Positions 50,254-60,360 of a stretch of 64,000 bases of DNA are shown here, piece by piece (within the stretch, counting starts at the first letter, position 1; each line of letters starts with the position of its first letter). Source of the stretch: Agromyces rhizosphaerae. Its GTDB lineage: Bacteria > Actinomycetota > Actinomycetes > Actinomycetales > Microbacteriaceae. The notes under the pieces were generated by a model. That model searched no databases. It was not told the origin of the DNA and saw nothing but the letters and a program-made list of their open reading frames with translations. The stretch covers positions 682,001 to 746,000 of the forward strand of contig NZ_BSDP01000001.1 of the NCBI RefSeq assembly GCF_027925245.1. Direction: 5' to 3'. Position numbers and translations under genes: made by a program.

Positions 50254-51921
50254 ATGAGGCTCAGTTCCACCCTCGGCACCCTCGGCGCCATCGGCGCGGT
50301 CGCCGCTCTGGCGCTCACCGGCTGCGCCGCGGGCGACACCGACAGCAGCGCCCCGGCAGCGAGCGGCGCGGCCCTCACCATCGCCAAGCCCGACGGCACC
50401 ATCAGCACGGAGTCGCACAACCCGTTCCTCGGCGACTCGTCGGCCTCGAAGTACGGCTACGCCAAGGTCGTCTTCGAGCCCCTCGCGCTCGTGAACCCCA
50501 CCGGCGACCTCGGCACCACCCCCTGGCTCGCCGAGTCGGTCGAGTGGAACGACGACTACACGGCCCTCACGGTCGTGCCCCGCGCAGGCGTGAAGTGGAG
50601 CGACGGCACCGACTTCACCGGCGACGACATCGTCTTCACGTTCGACATGTACCTGAACGGCACCCTCACCGACACCTCGGGCCTGAACTACGAGGGGGCG
50701 ACCGTCGACGGCGACGCGATCACCCTCACGTTCGCCGACTCGAAGTACGTCGCGCAGTCGCGCGTGCTGCACACCCCGATCGTGCCCAAGCACATCTGGG
50801 AGAACATCGCCGACCCGAACACCGACCCCCTCACCGACGAGGGCGTCGCGGTCGGCACCGGCCCGTACGTGCTCGACAACTGGTCGACCGAGTCGGTCAC
50901 CCTGACCGCGAACCCCGACTACTGGGGCGGCGACCTGGCTGTGCCCGCGCTCAACTACGTCTCCTACGGCGACAACGCGGCCCTCACCACCGCGCTCGTC
51001 TCGGGCGAGGCCGACTGGGCGCAGGCGTTCATTCCGCAGATCGAGGACAGCTACCTGTCGGCCGACGAGGACAACCACTTCCTCGCCTCCCCCACCGCGG
51101 GTGCCGGCACGCTGTTCCTGAACCTGCAGACCGAGCCGTTCGACGACCCGGCCCTGCGCAAGGCGCTCGCCTACACGATCGACCGCCAGGCCTACGTCGA
51201 CATCGCCCGTGAGGGTGCGAGCACGCCGATCTGGAGCGTCACCGGCCTCAGCGGCCTGCTCGAGTCCGAGATCCTGCCCGAGTACGCCGGCGAGGAGTAC
51301 TCGGTCGACGTCGACACGGCCCGCGGCATCCTCGAGGACGCCGGCTACAGCTGGGACGACGAGCGGCTGATCGACCCCGACGGCGACGCCGTGTCGTTCT
51401 CCATCTCGGTTCCGGCCGGCTGGAGCGACTGGAACACCGAGCAGGCGCTCATCGCCGAGGAGCTCGACGCCGCCCTCGGCATCGAGGTCAACGTCGACCA
51501 GCCCGACTGGGGCGGCTGGGACGCCGCTCGCCAGGAGGGCACCTTCCAGGCGATCATCCACTGGCTCGAGGACACGGGCAACGCCTACGGCCTGTACACC
51601 TCGACGATGGACCCGAAGTGGATCGTCGACGACCGTGCGCAGTTCAACTTCGGCCGCTTCGACGACCCGGCGGTCACCGAGGCGCTGAACACCTACGCGA
51701 ACGCCTCGTCCGACGAGGACCGCCAGGCGGCGCTCGAGGTCATGCAGACCGCGTTCGTCGAGAACGTGCCGGCCATCCCCCTCGGCTCGCACCCGCTGCT
51801 CGGCGAGTACAACACCCGCAACTACGTCGGCTGGCCGGAGGAGGGCAACCTGTACGCCTCGGCCGACCCGACGCAGCCGGGCATCGTGCAGATCCTGACG
51901 GAGCTCCAGCCCGCGGGCTGA
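50254..51921 (+). CDS. Oligopeptide-type ABC substrate-binding lipoprotein
   Basis: This 555-aa protein of solute-binding family 5 has the lipobox ALTGC near residue 24 and segments WSDGTDFTGDDIVFTFD (about 110-126), GTGPYVL and LRKALAYTIDRQAYVDIA (about 305-322). Family 5 proteins bind peptides but also cello-oligosaccharides and other beta-glucosides. With a GH3 beta-glycosidase at the end of the same operon, an oligosaccharide ligand is more likely than a peptide. Confidence 0.93.
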   Translation: MRLSSTLGTLGAIGAVAALALTGCAAGDTDSSAPAASGAALTIAKPDGTISTESHNPFLGDSSASKYGYAKVVFEPLALVNPTGDLGTTPWLAESVEWNDDYTALTVVPRAGVKWSDGTDFTGDDIVFTFDMYLNGTLTDTSGLNYEGATVDGDAITLTFADSKYVAQSRVLHTPIVPKHIWENIADPNTDPLTDEGVAVGTGPYVLDNWSTESVTLTANPDYWGGDLAVPALNYVSYGDNAALTTALVSGEADWAQAFIPQIEDSYLSADEDNHFLASPTAGAGTLFLNLQTEPFDDPALRKALAYTIDRQAYVDIAREGASTPIWSVTGLSGLLESEILPEYAGEEYSVDVDTARGILEDAGYSWDDERLIDPDGDAVSFSISVPAGWSDWNTEQALIAEELDAALGIEVNVDQPDWGGWDAARQEGTFQAIIHWLEDTGNAYGLYTSTMDPKWIVDDRAQFNFGRFDDPAVTEALNTYANASSDEDRQAALEVMQTAFVENVPAIPLGSHPLLGEYNTRNYVGWPEEGNLYASADPTQPGIVQILTELQPAG

Positions 51922-51931
51922 TCCCCCTGGA

Positions 51932-51966
51932 GGGCGGGGCGGATGCCACCTGCATCCGCCCCGCCC
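51932..51966 (+). terminator. Intercistronic hairpin after the binding-protein gene
   Basis: A perfect 15-bp stem (arms GGGCGGGGCGGATGC and GCATCCGCCCCGCCC, 5-nt loop) starts 10 nt after the stop and 34 nt before the ATPase gene. It probably limits read-through so the binding protein predominates. Confidence 0.85.
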
Positions 51967-52000
51967 ACCTGTCAGGCATCACGAAAGGAACCCGATTTCG

Positions 52001-52821
<821 letters not shown>

Positions 52822-52825
<4 letters not shown>

Positions 52826-53628
52826 CCACCCTCGAGTTCGATTCCGTCACCAAGGTCTACTCGGTGCGCGGCGCCGGCCACATCACCGCCCTCGACGAGG
52901 TCAGCTTCACGCTCGAGTCGGGCCAGACGATCGGCCTGGTCGGCCAGTCCGGCAGCGGCAAGTCCACGATCGCGAAGATCCTCACCCAGCTCGAGACCCC
53001 CACGAGCGGCGAGGTGCGCCTCGACGGCGCCGCCATCCCGCGGCGCGGCAAGGGCCTGCGCGCCTACCGCCAGCAGCTGCGCATGGTCTTCCAGGACCCG
53101 TTCGCCTCGCTCAACCCGTACCACTCGATCCGGTACCACATCCAGCGCCCGCTGCGGCTCGACACGGTCGTGCCGAAGGCGCAGGAGGATGCCGAGGTGC
53201 GCCGCCTCCTCGACCGTGTGCGCCTCGACGCCGACAGCGTGATCGACCGCCGCCCGCACGAGCTCTCCGGCGGCCAGCGGCAGCGCGTCGCCATCGCCCG
53301 CGCGCTCGCCTCGCGCCCGAAGCTCCTCGTCGCCGACGAGCCCGTGTCGATGCTCGACGTCTCGATCCGCCTCGGCGTGCTCAACCTGCTCGCCGACCTG
53401 CAGCGCGAGGAGGGCCTCGGCGTGCTCTACATCACGCACGACCTGGCCACGGCCCGCCACTTCAGCGACGAGATCCTCGTGCTGAACCAGGGGCGCGTGG
53501 TCGAGCGCGGCCCCGCCGACGACGTCATCCTCCGCCCGCAGGACCCGTACACCCAGGCCCTGCGCGCGGCCTCCCCCGACCCCGACCACTTCTTCGCGAC
53601 GACCGGCCACCACGGAGGTGCAGCATGA
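52822..53628 (+). CDS. Oligopeptide-type ABC ATPase, DppF/OppF-like
   Basis: This 268-aa ATPase has Walker A GQSGSGKST (about 41-49), Q-loop MVFQDPFASLNP, signature LSGGQRQRVAIARALA and Walker B LLVADEPVSMLDVS. It forms the heterodimeric motor with the preceding ATPase. Start and stop overlap its neighbours by 4 nt each. Confidence 0.94.
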
Positions 53629-54734
53629 CCGCGGTCCAGCCCCCGCATCCGACCGATGCAGAGAACCGAGCGGATGCCCCTGCCGGCACGCCCGACGCCG
53701 TCGAGGCCGGCACCACCAGCCACCGCGTGACGAAGGGCCGGTCGCGCGTGCCCTGGCGCTTCCTCGGCGGCCGCGCCGTGTTCTACGCCTTCACCCTGTG
53801 GGCCGCGATCACGATCAACTTCTTCCTGCCCCGCATGATGAAGGGCGACGCGGTCACTCAGTACCTCTCGCGCAACCGCAACGTGAGCCCCGAGGCGGCC
53901 GACGCGCTGCGATCGCTGCTCGGCCTCGACACCGACAAGAGCCTCTGGCAGCAGTACCTCGACTACTGGGGCCTGCTGCTGCGCGGCGACCTCGGCGTCT
54001 CGCTGCTGCACGGCCTGCGCCCGGTGACCGAGGTCATCAGCCAGTCGCTGCCGTGGACCATCGGCCTGGTCGGCTTCGCCACGATCATCTCGTTCGCGAT
54101 CGGCACCATCGGCGGCGCGATCGTCGGCTGGCGGCGCGGCAGCCGCCTCGACGCGCTCGTGCCGATCACCACGTTCCTCAGCACGATCCCCTACTTCTGG
54201 CTCGGGCTGCTCGCGATCGCCGTGTTCTCGGTGAACCTCGGCTGGTTCCCGATCGGCAAGGCGTACGGCGTCGGCATGAGCCCCGAGTGGAGTCCCGAGT
54301 TCATCGGCCAGGTGATCCACCACGGCACCCTGCCCGCGGTGACGATCATCATCGCCTCGCTCGGCGGCTGGATGCTCGGCATGCGCAACATGATGCTCAC
54401 CGTGCTCGACGAGGACTACGTCATGGTCGCCGAGGCGAAGGGCATGCCGAGCAACCGGGTGCTCTGGCGGTACGCCGCCCGCAATGCCGTGCTCCCCCAG
54501 ATCCAGAGCTTCGCGCTGTCGATCGGCTTCATCGTCGGCGGCACGATCGTGATGGAGATGGTCTTCAGCTACCCGGGCGTCGGGAAGCTGCTGCTGGATG
54601 CCACCAATGCGAAGGACTACGCGCTCATGCAGGGCGTCTTCCTGGTGATCACCCTGTCGGTGCTGCTCGCGAACCTGCTCGCCGACGTCGCCTACGCATT
54701 CCTCGACCCGCGCACCCGCCAGACGGAGGGCTGA
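53625..54734 (+). CDS. Oligopeptide-type ABC permease, DppB-like
   Basis: This 369-aa permease has a polar N-terminal extension of about 45 residues before the first helix (FYAFTLWAAITINFFLPRMM), six helices and the EAA loop VAEAKGMPSNRVLWRYAARNAVLPQI. It overlaps the upstream ATPase gene and lies 3 nt before the next permease. Confidence 0.94.
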   Translation: MTAVQPPHPTDAENRADAPAGTPDAVEAGTTSHRVTKGRSRVPWRFLGGRAVFYAFTLWAAITINFFLPRMMKGDAVTQYLSRNRNVSPEAADALRSLLGLDTDKSLWQQYLDYWGLLLRGDLGVSLLHGLRPVTEVISQSLPWTIGLVGFATIISFAIGTIGGAIVGWRRGSRLDALVPITTFLSTIPYFWLGLLAIAVFSVNLGWFPIGKAYGVGMSPEWSPEFIGQVIHHGTLPAVTIIIASLGGWMLGMRNMMLTVLDEDYVMVAEAKGMPSNRVLWRYAARNAVLPQIQSFALSIGFIVGGTIVMEMVFSYPGVGKLLLDATNAKDYALMQGVFLVITLSVLLANLLADVAYAFLDPRTRQTEG

Positions 54735-54737
54735 TCC

Positions 54738-55868
54738 ATGGACACCATCGTGAACGAGCGAGCCAGGAAGCGCCCGGCGGGCGTGCCGGCGACGGCGACG
54801 ATCCGCACCAGCGAGGCATCCGCCCCCACTCCGGAACGGCCAGGCTTCGGCGCGAAGCTCGGCTCGGCCTTCGCCATGTTCCGCAACGGCAAGTCGATCG
54901 CGGGCCTGTCGATCCTCGGGTTCTTCGTGCTCGTGGCGATCTTCGCCGACGTGCTCGCGCCCTACTCGCCGACCGCGCTCGACAACACCGCGCGCTTCCA
55001 GCCGCCGTCGGCCGAGCACTGGCTCGGCACCACCCACATCGGCGAGGACGTGCTGAGCCAGGTCATCCACGGCACCCGCGGCGTGATCGTCGTCGGCTTC
55101 CTCGCCGCGATCATCGCGACGCTCATCGCGATCGTCGTCGGCGTGGTCTCGGGGTACGTGCGCGGCTGGCGCAGCGAGAGCCTGTCGGCGCTGACGAACG
55201 TGTTCCTCGTGATTCCCGGCCTGCCGCTCATCATCATCGTCGCCTCGATGTTCGAGGACCCGCCGCTCGTGGTCATCGCCGGCGTGCTCGGCCTCATCGG
55301 CTGGGCGTGGGGCGCGCGCGTGCTGCGCGCGCAGACGATGTCGCTGCGCAACCGCGACTTCATCCAGGCCGCGCGCGCCAACGGCGAGCCGCTGCGCCGC
55401 ATCATCACGATCGAGATGCTGCCGAACCTCATGGCGCTCATCGCCGCGAGCTTCGTCGGCACCGTGACCGCCGCGATCCTCGCGCTCACGACGCTGTCGT
55501 ACATCGGCGTGATCCCGGTGACGACCTACAACTGGGGCACGATCCTCAACTGGGCGAGCGCGCAGGGCGCGTTCCGCCAGAACCAGTGGTGGTGGTACCT
55601 GCCCCCGGGCCTCTGCATCGCCGCCATCGGCGTCGCCCTGTCGCTCATCAACTTCGGCATCGACGAGTACGTGAACCCCCGGCTGCGGTCGGCGGGCGAG
55701 CGCGCCCGCGCGATGAAGAAGAAGGGCATGAGCGTGAACGACACCGTGACCGCGGTGCGGTCGGTGCCCACCACCGAGCCCGCGGCGGCCGACGCGTCCA
55801 CCACCACGGCGGCCGCCGCGCCCCAGACCACCCAGACCACCTCCTCCAAGACCGGAGCCACCACGTGA
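54738..55868 (+). CDS. Oligopeptide-type ABC permease, DppC-like
   Basis: This 376-aa permease has GGAGGG upstream. A DppC-type N-terminal helix (ILGFFVLVAIFADVLAPYSP) is followed by the LGTTHIGEDVLSQVIHGTR signature, the EAA loop (AARANGEPLRRIITIEMLPNLM) and an unusual Thr/Ala-rich cytoplasmic tail of about 45 residues. Its stop overlaps the GH3 gene start (GTGA), tying transport to hydrolysis. Confidence 0.94.
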   Translation: MDTIVNERARKRPAGVPATATIRTSEASAPTPERPGFGAKLGSAFAMFRNGKSIAGLSILGFFVLVAIFADVLAPYSPTALDNTARFQPPSAEHWLGTTHIGEDVLSQVIHGTRGVIVVGFLAAIIATLIAIVVGVVSGYVRGWRSESLSALTNVFLVIPGLPLIIIVASMFEDPPLVVIAGVLGLIGWAWGARVLRAQTMSLRNRDFIQAARANGEPLRRIITIEMLPNLMALIAASFVGTVTAAILALTTLSYIGVIPVTTYNWGTILNWASAQGAFRQNQWWWYLPPGLCIAAIGVALSLINFGIDEYVNPRLRSAGERARAMKKKGMSVNDTVTAVRSVPTTEPAAADASTTTAAAAPQTTQTTSSKTGATT

Positions 55869-58165
55869 CCACGGCCGACATCGCCACCCCCGTCTACCTC
55901 GACCCGAGGCATCCGGTCGCCGACCGCATCGCCGACCTGCTCTCACGCATGACCGTGGAGGAGAAGGTCGGGCAGATGCTGCAGCTCGACGCCCGCGACG
56001 ACGTCGAGGAGCAGGTGCTGCGCCAGCACGTCGGGTCGATCCTGCACGCCTCGCCCGAGCGCATCGCCCTCGCGCACGAGCTCGTCGCGCAGACGCGCCT
56101 GCGCATCCCGCTGCTCGTCGGCGAGGACTGCATCCACGGCCACTCGTTCTTCGAGGGCGCGACGATCTACCCGACGCAGCTCGGCATGGCCGCCTCGTGG
56201 GACGCCGACCTGCTCGAGCGCGTCGCGCGCGCCACGGCCGAGGAGGTCGCCCCGACCGGAGTGCACTGGACGTTCTCGCCCGTGCTCTGCATCGCCCGCG
56301 ACCTGCGCTGGGGCCGCGTGAACGAGACCTTCGGCGAGGACCCGTTCCTCATCGGCGAGCTCGCCTCGGCCATGGTGCGCGGCTACCAGGGCGACGGGCC
56401 GGGCGACGAGTCCGCGATCCTCGCGACCGCGAAGCACTTCGCCGGGTACTCCGAGACGCAGGGCGGGCGGGATGCCTCCGAGGCCGACCTCTCCCCCCGC
56501 AAGCTCCGCTCCTGGTTCCTGCCGCCGTTCGAGCGCGTGGCGAAGGAGGGCTGCCGCACCTTCATGCTCGGCTACCAGACCACCGACGGCGTGCCGATCA
56601 CGATCAACGACTGGCTGCTGAACGACGTGCTGCGCGGAGAGTGGGGCTACACCGGCACCCTCATCACCGACTGGGACAACGTCGGCCGCATGGTCTGGGA
56701 GCAGCGCGTGCAGCCCGACCACATGCACGCCGCCGCGGCCGCCGTGAAGGCCGGCAACGACATGATCATGACCACCCCCGGGTTCTTCCGCGGGGCGCTC
56801 GAGGCGATCGAGCGGGGCATGCTCGCCGAGTCGGACCTCGACCGGGCGGTCTCGCGCATCCTGCTGCTGAAGTTCGAGTTCGGCCTGTTCGAGGACCCGC
56901 GCCGGCCGGATGCGGAGCGCATCGCCGAGTCGGTCGGGAGTGCCGCGCACGCGTCGCTCAACCTCGAGGCCGCACGCCGGTCGCTCGTGCTGCTGCGCAA
57001 CGACGGGCTGCTGCCGCTCCTCGACGGTCGGGCGGCGGATGCCTCTGGGCGCGCGCTCCCCGAGGGCACGCCGCGCCGGGTCGCCGTCATCGGCCCGCTC
57101 GCCGACGACGCGCAGACGCAGCTCGGCGACTGGGCGGGCAACTCCGGCCAGGCCGACTGGCTGCCCGAGGGGCATCCGCGTGCCATGATCACGACCGTGG
57201 TCGACGGACTGCGCGACACGGTGCCCGCCGACTGGGCCGTGGAGCACGCCGAGGGCGCCCGCATCCTCACCCTCGAGGAGGACCCCGCCGGCGCGTTCTT
57301 CCCCGACGGCCAGCCGCGACCGCAGATCGTCGTGCCCTGCGAGCCGGATGCCGCGCTCATCGCGGAGGCCGCGGCCGCCGCGTCCCGCGCCGACGTCGCC
57401 GTCGTGGTCGTGGGCGACCGCATCGAGCTCGTCGGCGAGGGCCGCTCGACCGCGACGCTCGAGCTCGTGGGCGACCAGGTCGCGCTGCTCGACGCGGTCG
57501 CCGCGACCGGCACGCCGTTCGTGGTCGTGCTGCTCGCGTCGAAGCCGCTCGTGCTGCCGCCGTCGGCCGACCGCGCGTCGGCGCTCCTCTGGGCCGCCAA
57601 CCCGGGCATGCAGGGCGGGCGCGCGATCGCGGAGGTGCTGCTCGGGCTCGTCGAGCCGAGCGGGCGCCTGCCCATCTCGTTCGCCGAGCACGCCGGGCAG
57701 CAGCCGACGTACTACAACCAGATCCGCGGCCAGCACGGCAACCGCTACGCCGACCTGACGCAGCGCCCCGCGCACGCGTTCGGCGAAGGGCTCACGTACA
57801 CCACGGTCTCGTACGACGAGCTGCGCGTGCGCGACGCCGAGCTGGGGCCCGACGGGGTGGTGCGGGCGACCGTTCGCGTGACCAACACGGGCGCCCGGCC
57901 GGCGCGCGAGGTCGTGCAGGCGTACGTGCGCGACGAGGTCACCTCGGTGAGCTGGGCCGACCGCGAGCTGAAGGCGTTCCGCCTCGTCGACCTCGAGCCG
58001 GGCGAGTCGCGGGTCGTGTCGATCGAGGTGCCCGTCGCCGCCTGCACGCTGGTCGACGCGCGCGGCAACCGCATCGTCGAGCCCGGCGCCTTCGAGCTCC
58101 TCGTGGGCCCGTCCTCCCGCGACGAGGTGCTGCTGGCCGCCCCGTTCACCGTCGTGGCCTCGTAG
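55865..58165 (+). CDS. Glycoside hydrolase family 3 (beta-glucosidase-like)
   Basis: This 766-aa cytoplasmic enzyme starts at a GTG overlapping the permease stop. Residues 15-350 form the GH3 barrel, with K190-H191 in TAKHFAGY and the nucleophile Asp269 in LITDWDN; the usual form is SDW, so TDW is a small variation. The second alpha/beta sandwich (about 370-620) carries the acid/base loop, and a fibronectin-III-like domain closes the protein (about 660-750). No signal peptide, so it cleaves imported glycosides inside the cell. Substrate preference (glucoside or xyloside) cannot be told. Confidence 0.94.
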   Translation: MTTADIATPVYLDPRHPVADRIADLLSRMTVEEKVGQMLQLDARDDVEEQVLRQHVGSILHASPERIALAHELVAQTRLRIPLLVGEDCIHGHSFFEGATIYPTQLGMAASWDADLLERVARATAEEVAPTGVHWTFSPVLCIARDLRWGRVNETFGEDPFLIGELASAMVRGYQGDGPGDESAILATAKHFAGYSETQGGRDASEADLSPRKLRSWFLPPFERVAKEGCRTFMLGYQTTDGVPITINDWLLNDVLRGEWGYTGTLITDWDNVGRMVWEQRVQPDHMHAAAAAVKAGNDMIMTTPGFFRGALEAIERGMLAESDLDRAVSRILLLKFEFGLFEDPRRPDAERIAESVGSAAHASLNLEAARRSLVLLRNDGLLPLLDGRAADASGRALPEGTPRRVAVIGPLADDAQTQLGDWAGNSGQADWLPEGHPRAMITTVVDGLRDTVPADWAVEHAEGARILTLEEDPAGAFFPDGQPRPQIVVPCEPDAALIAEAAAAASRADVAVVVVGDRIELVGEGRSTATLELVGDQVALLDAVAATGTPFVVVLLASKPLVLPPSADRASALLWAANPGMQGGRAIAEVLLGLVEPSGRLPISFAEHAGQQPTYYNQIRGQHGNRYADLTQRPAHAFGEGLTYTTVSYDELRVRDAELGPDGVVRATVRVTNTGARPAREVVQAYVRDEVTSVSWADRELKAFRLVDLEPGESRVVSIEVPVAACTLVDARGNRIVEPGAFELLVGPSSRDEVLLAAPFTVVAS

Positions 58166-58203
58166 CTCGCGCGCCCCGAGGCATCCGCCCGCCCTGGGTG
58201 CCC

Positions 58204-58261
58204 GAGACCCGTCAATAACCTGCGCCTCACGCACTGAGAGCGCAGGTTCTTGACGGGTCTC
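58204..58261. repeat. 58-bp palindrome family C, copy C3
   Basis: Outer stem GAGACCCGTCA / TGACGGGTCTC, inner stem CTGCG / CGCAG, 16-nt loop. Found between the GH3 gene and the convergent azlD-like gene. Confidence 0.93.
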
Positions 58262-58286
58262 GCACCGCGCGGGCCCGCTCGAAGTC

Positions 58287-58344
58287 CAGACCCGTCAAAA
58301 GGCTGCGCCTCACGCGCTGGGAGCGCAGGAATTTGACGGGTCTC
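58287..58344. repeat. 58-bp palindrome family C, copy C4
   Basis: Same layout as C3, 25 bp further on and in the same orientation; outer arms CAGACCCGTCA and TGACGGGTCTC. It ends 15 bp from the azlD-like stop. Confidence 0.93.
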
Positions 58345-58358
58345 GGCGGCGCTGCGGG

Positions 58359-58682
58359 TCAGGAGACGAACGACAGGCCGAAGAGGATCAGCCACCAGAG
58401 GCCGAGGCCCGCGATGAGAGCGACGGCCATCTGCTGGGTCTTGCCCCAGACGAGCCAGGTCGCCGCGGCGGCGATGAGCGCGGGCAGGGTCTCGGTGAGC
58501 GAGATCTCGCCGCGCGGGGCGACGAGCGCCGGGGCGGCGATCGCCGCGAGCACGGCCGGGGCGACGTGCGGCAGGTAGCGCTCGAGCAGGGCCGGGGGCT
58601 TCGCCTCCTTGCCGACGAGGAACGCCGCGCGCATCGCGTACGTGCCGAGGCCGACGACGACGAGGGTGAGGAAGTCGGTCAT
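58359..58682 (-). CDS. AzlD-family small membrane subunit
   Basis: This 107-aa protein has three to four membrane helices. The start VVVGLGTYAMRAAFLVG and the segment YLPHVAPAVLAAIAAPALV match AzlD, the small partner of AzlC in branched-chain amino-acid (or azaleucine) export. It overlaps the AzlC gene by 4 nt. Confidence 0.92.
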   Translation of the reverse strand: MTDFLTLVVVGLGTYAMRAAFLVGKEAKPPALLERYLPHVAPAVLAAIAAPALVAPRGEISLTETLPALIAAAATWLVWGKTQQMAVALIAGLGLWWLILFGLSFVS

Positions 58683-59377
58683 GCTGCCTGCATCCGTTCA
58701 GTCATGGCTCCCGCGATCATGCCCACGATCGCCGCAGCGATGAGGCCGAGCCCGAGCGGCAGCGGTGCGGCGATGATCGCGACGATGCCCGCCGTCGCCG
58801 CCGAGACGTAGGCCGGCCGGCCCTTGAGCGTCGGGAGCAGCAGGAGGAGGAAGGTGAGCGGCGCCGCGAGCTCGAGCGGCAGCGATTCGGGCAGCACCGC
58901 GCCGAGCAGCACGCCGGCTCCGGTGAGGATCATCCACCCGGCCCAGGTCGCGAATGACATCGCGAAGTAGTAGCGCAGGCGCGCCGTCGAATCCTCGGCC
59001 TTGCCCTCGTAGCGCGCGATCGCGAGCGCGTACATCGGGTCGGCGAGGAAGTACGCGCCGCCCGCACGTGTGCCGCGGCTCCAGTCGCGCCAGTACGGCG
59101 CCAGCGACGCGCTGTAGAGCAGGTGCCGCGAGTTCACGACGAGGGCGGTGAGCACCACGATGACCGGCGCCGCGCCCTCCGACAGCAGCTGCACCGACAC
59201 GAGTTGCGAGGCGCCGGCGACGATGAGCGGCGACGACGTCCACGCCACGAACGGGTCGACGTTCAGTGACGCGAGCGTCGCCCCGAGCGCGAGTCCGAAC
59301 GGGATGTACGCGATCACCACGGTCAGCGCGTCGCGCACCCCGTCGCTCACGGGGCGCACGCGAGGCAGGTCGGTCAC
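58679..59377 (-). CDS. AzlC-family amino-acid exporter subunit
   Basis: The product is 232 aa from the GTG at 59377, with GGGGAGG upstream. About seven helices, with the family segments IPFGLALGATLASLNVDP, GASQLVSVQLLSEGAAPVIVVLTALVVNSRHLLYSASLAPYWR near the middle. Together with AzlD it would export branched-chain amino acids. A 51-bp palindrome pair lies upstream. Confidence 0.93.
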   Translation of the reverse strand: MTDLPRVRPVSDGVRDALTVVIAYIPFGLALGATLASLNVDPFVAWTSSPLIVAGASQLVSVQLLSEGAAPVIVVLTALVVNSRHLLYSASLAPYWRDWSRGTRAGGAYFLADPMYALAIARYEGKAEDSTARLRYYFAMSFATWAGWMILTGAGVLLGAVLPESLPLELAAPLTFLLLLLPTLKGRPAYVSAATAGIVAIIAAPLPLGLGLIAAAIVGMIAGAMTERMQAA

Positions 59378-59482
59378 GGTCGGCCTCCCCCTGATCGCGC
59401 TCTCGGAGCGACATCCTCCCACCCCGGGCGCGCCCCGCGCGAGTGCCAATCCGCGCTACGCGGTTCGTCGGCGCGCCGCACC

Positions 59483-59533
59483 GAGTACGTAGAGTGCGTG
59501 AACGCGCCTCGCGATTCCGCAGTTCGCGTACTC
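59483..59533. repeat. 51-bp palindrome family A, copy A7
   Basis: Outer arms GAGTACGTAGAGTGCG and CGCAGTTCGCGTACTC; a diverged copy sharing the unusual inner half GTGAACGC-GCCTC-GCGATTC with A8. Confidence 0.85.
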
Positions 59534-59565
59534 CGTCATCGCGGGCGGCGGTCGTGCCGCTCTCC

Positions 59566-59616
59566 GAGTGCGCAATGTGCGTGAATGCGCCTCGCGATTC
59601 CGCACTCTGCGTACTC
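59566..59616. repeat. 51-bp palindrome family A, copy A8
   Basis: Outer arms GAGTGCGCA and TGCGTACTC, inner part as in A7. The central GCGCCTCGCGATTCCGCA is identical to A7, so the two probably arose by local duplication. Confidence 0.85.
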
Positions 59617-59641
59617 GGTGGAGAGACAGAGTGCGGATGCC

Positions 59642-60211
59642 TCAGAGCATCCGCCGCAGGAAGCGGTCGCGATCGACGAACTGGTGCTTCAGCACGAAGC
59701 CGACGTGCAGCGCGATCGCGACGAGCAGCAGCACCTGCGACGCGACGTGCACGCCGACGAGCAGGTCGTCCTCGATGAGGTCGAGCGGCGCCTCCCACTC
59801 CGCGCGGTCGGCGACCTCGAAGTCCTCGCCCGACAGCAGCACGAGCGCGAGCCCGCTCGACGGCATGACGATGAGCAGCAGGTAGAGCGCGCGCTCGGTC
59901 CACGACGCGAAGCGGCGGCCCGCGGCCGAGAGCGTCTCGGGCCACGGCGGCAGCGTGACGATGCGCCGCCACATGTACCGGATGAGCGTGAGCGCCAGGA
60001 TGCTGCATCCGATCGCGACATGCACCGGCAGCAGCAGGTCCTCGTCGCCGTCGTACGCCTCCTCGATCCACGGCTCGAGCAGCCCCTCGGCGCCGGCCAT
60101 CGCGTACCCCACCGCGTACTGCGCGACGAGCGCGAGCACGGTCAGCCAGTGCAGCACGCGCGCGACGACCCCGTGCCGGGGCGCACGTGCGGGGCGCGCG
60201 TCGCTGGCCAT
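59642..60211 (-). CDS. Cytochrome b561-like membrane protein
   Basis: This 189-aa protein has four helices and candidate haem-ligand histidines in VLHWLTVLALVAQ, LLLPVHVAIGCSILALTLIRYMW, and the last helix VHVASQVLLLVAIALHVGFVLKHQFV. This is the layout of bacterial cytochrome b561 (CybB-type) quinol:superoxide oxidoreductases. The start is taken at the ATG at 60211. It is monocistronic, with palindromes on both sides. Confidence 0.9.
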   Translation of the reverse strand: MASDARPARAPRHGVVARVLHWLTVLALVAQYAVGYAMAGAEGLLEPWIEEAYDGDEDLLLPVHVAIGCSILALTLIRYMWRRIVTLPPWPETLSAAGRRFASWTERALYLLLIVMPSSGLALVLLSGEDFEVADRAEWEAPLDLIEDDLLVGVHVASQVLLLVAIALHVGFVLKHQFVDRDRFLRRML

Positions 60212-60239
60212 GCCCCATCCCACCACGTCCACGCCGACC

Positions 60240-60290
60240 GAATACGCAAAGTGCGTGAATGCGCGCTGGGTTTCCCCAGTTTGCGTACTC
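60240..60290. repeat. 51-bp palindrome family A, copy A9
   Basis: Outer arms GAATACGCAAAGTGCG and CCAGTTTGCGTACTC; inner half GTGAATGC is shared with A8, the right half is not. It lies 28 bp upstream of the cytochrome b561 start. Confidence 0.85.
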
Positions 60291-60360
60291 GGTGCGGGCG
60301 GGCGCGGGCGGCGGGCGGCGGGCAGCGAGGGGGCGGATGCCGCGAGGCATCCGCCCGCCC

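Noticed and set aside
53427..58234. Long minus-strand frames (up to about 840 codons) across the Dpp/GH3 operon
   Set aside because: Antisense shadows of well-supported plus-strand transporter and GH3 genes.
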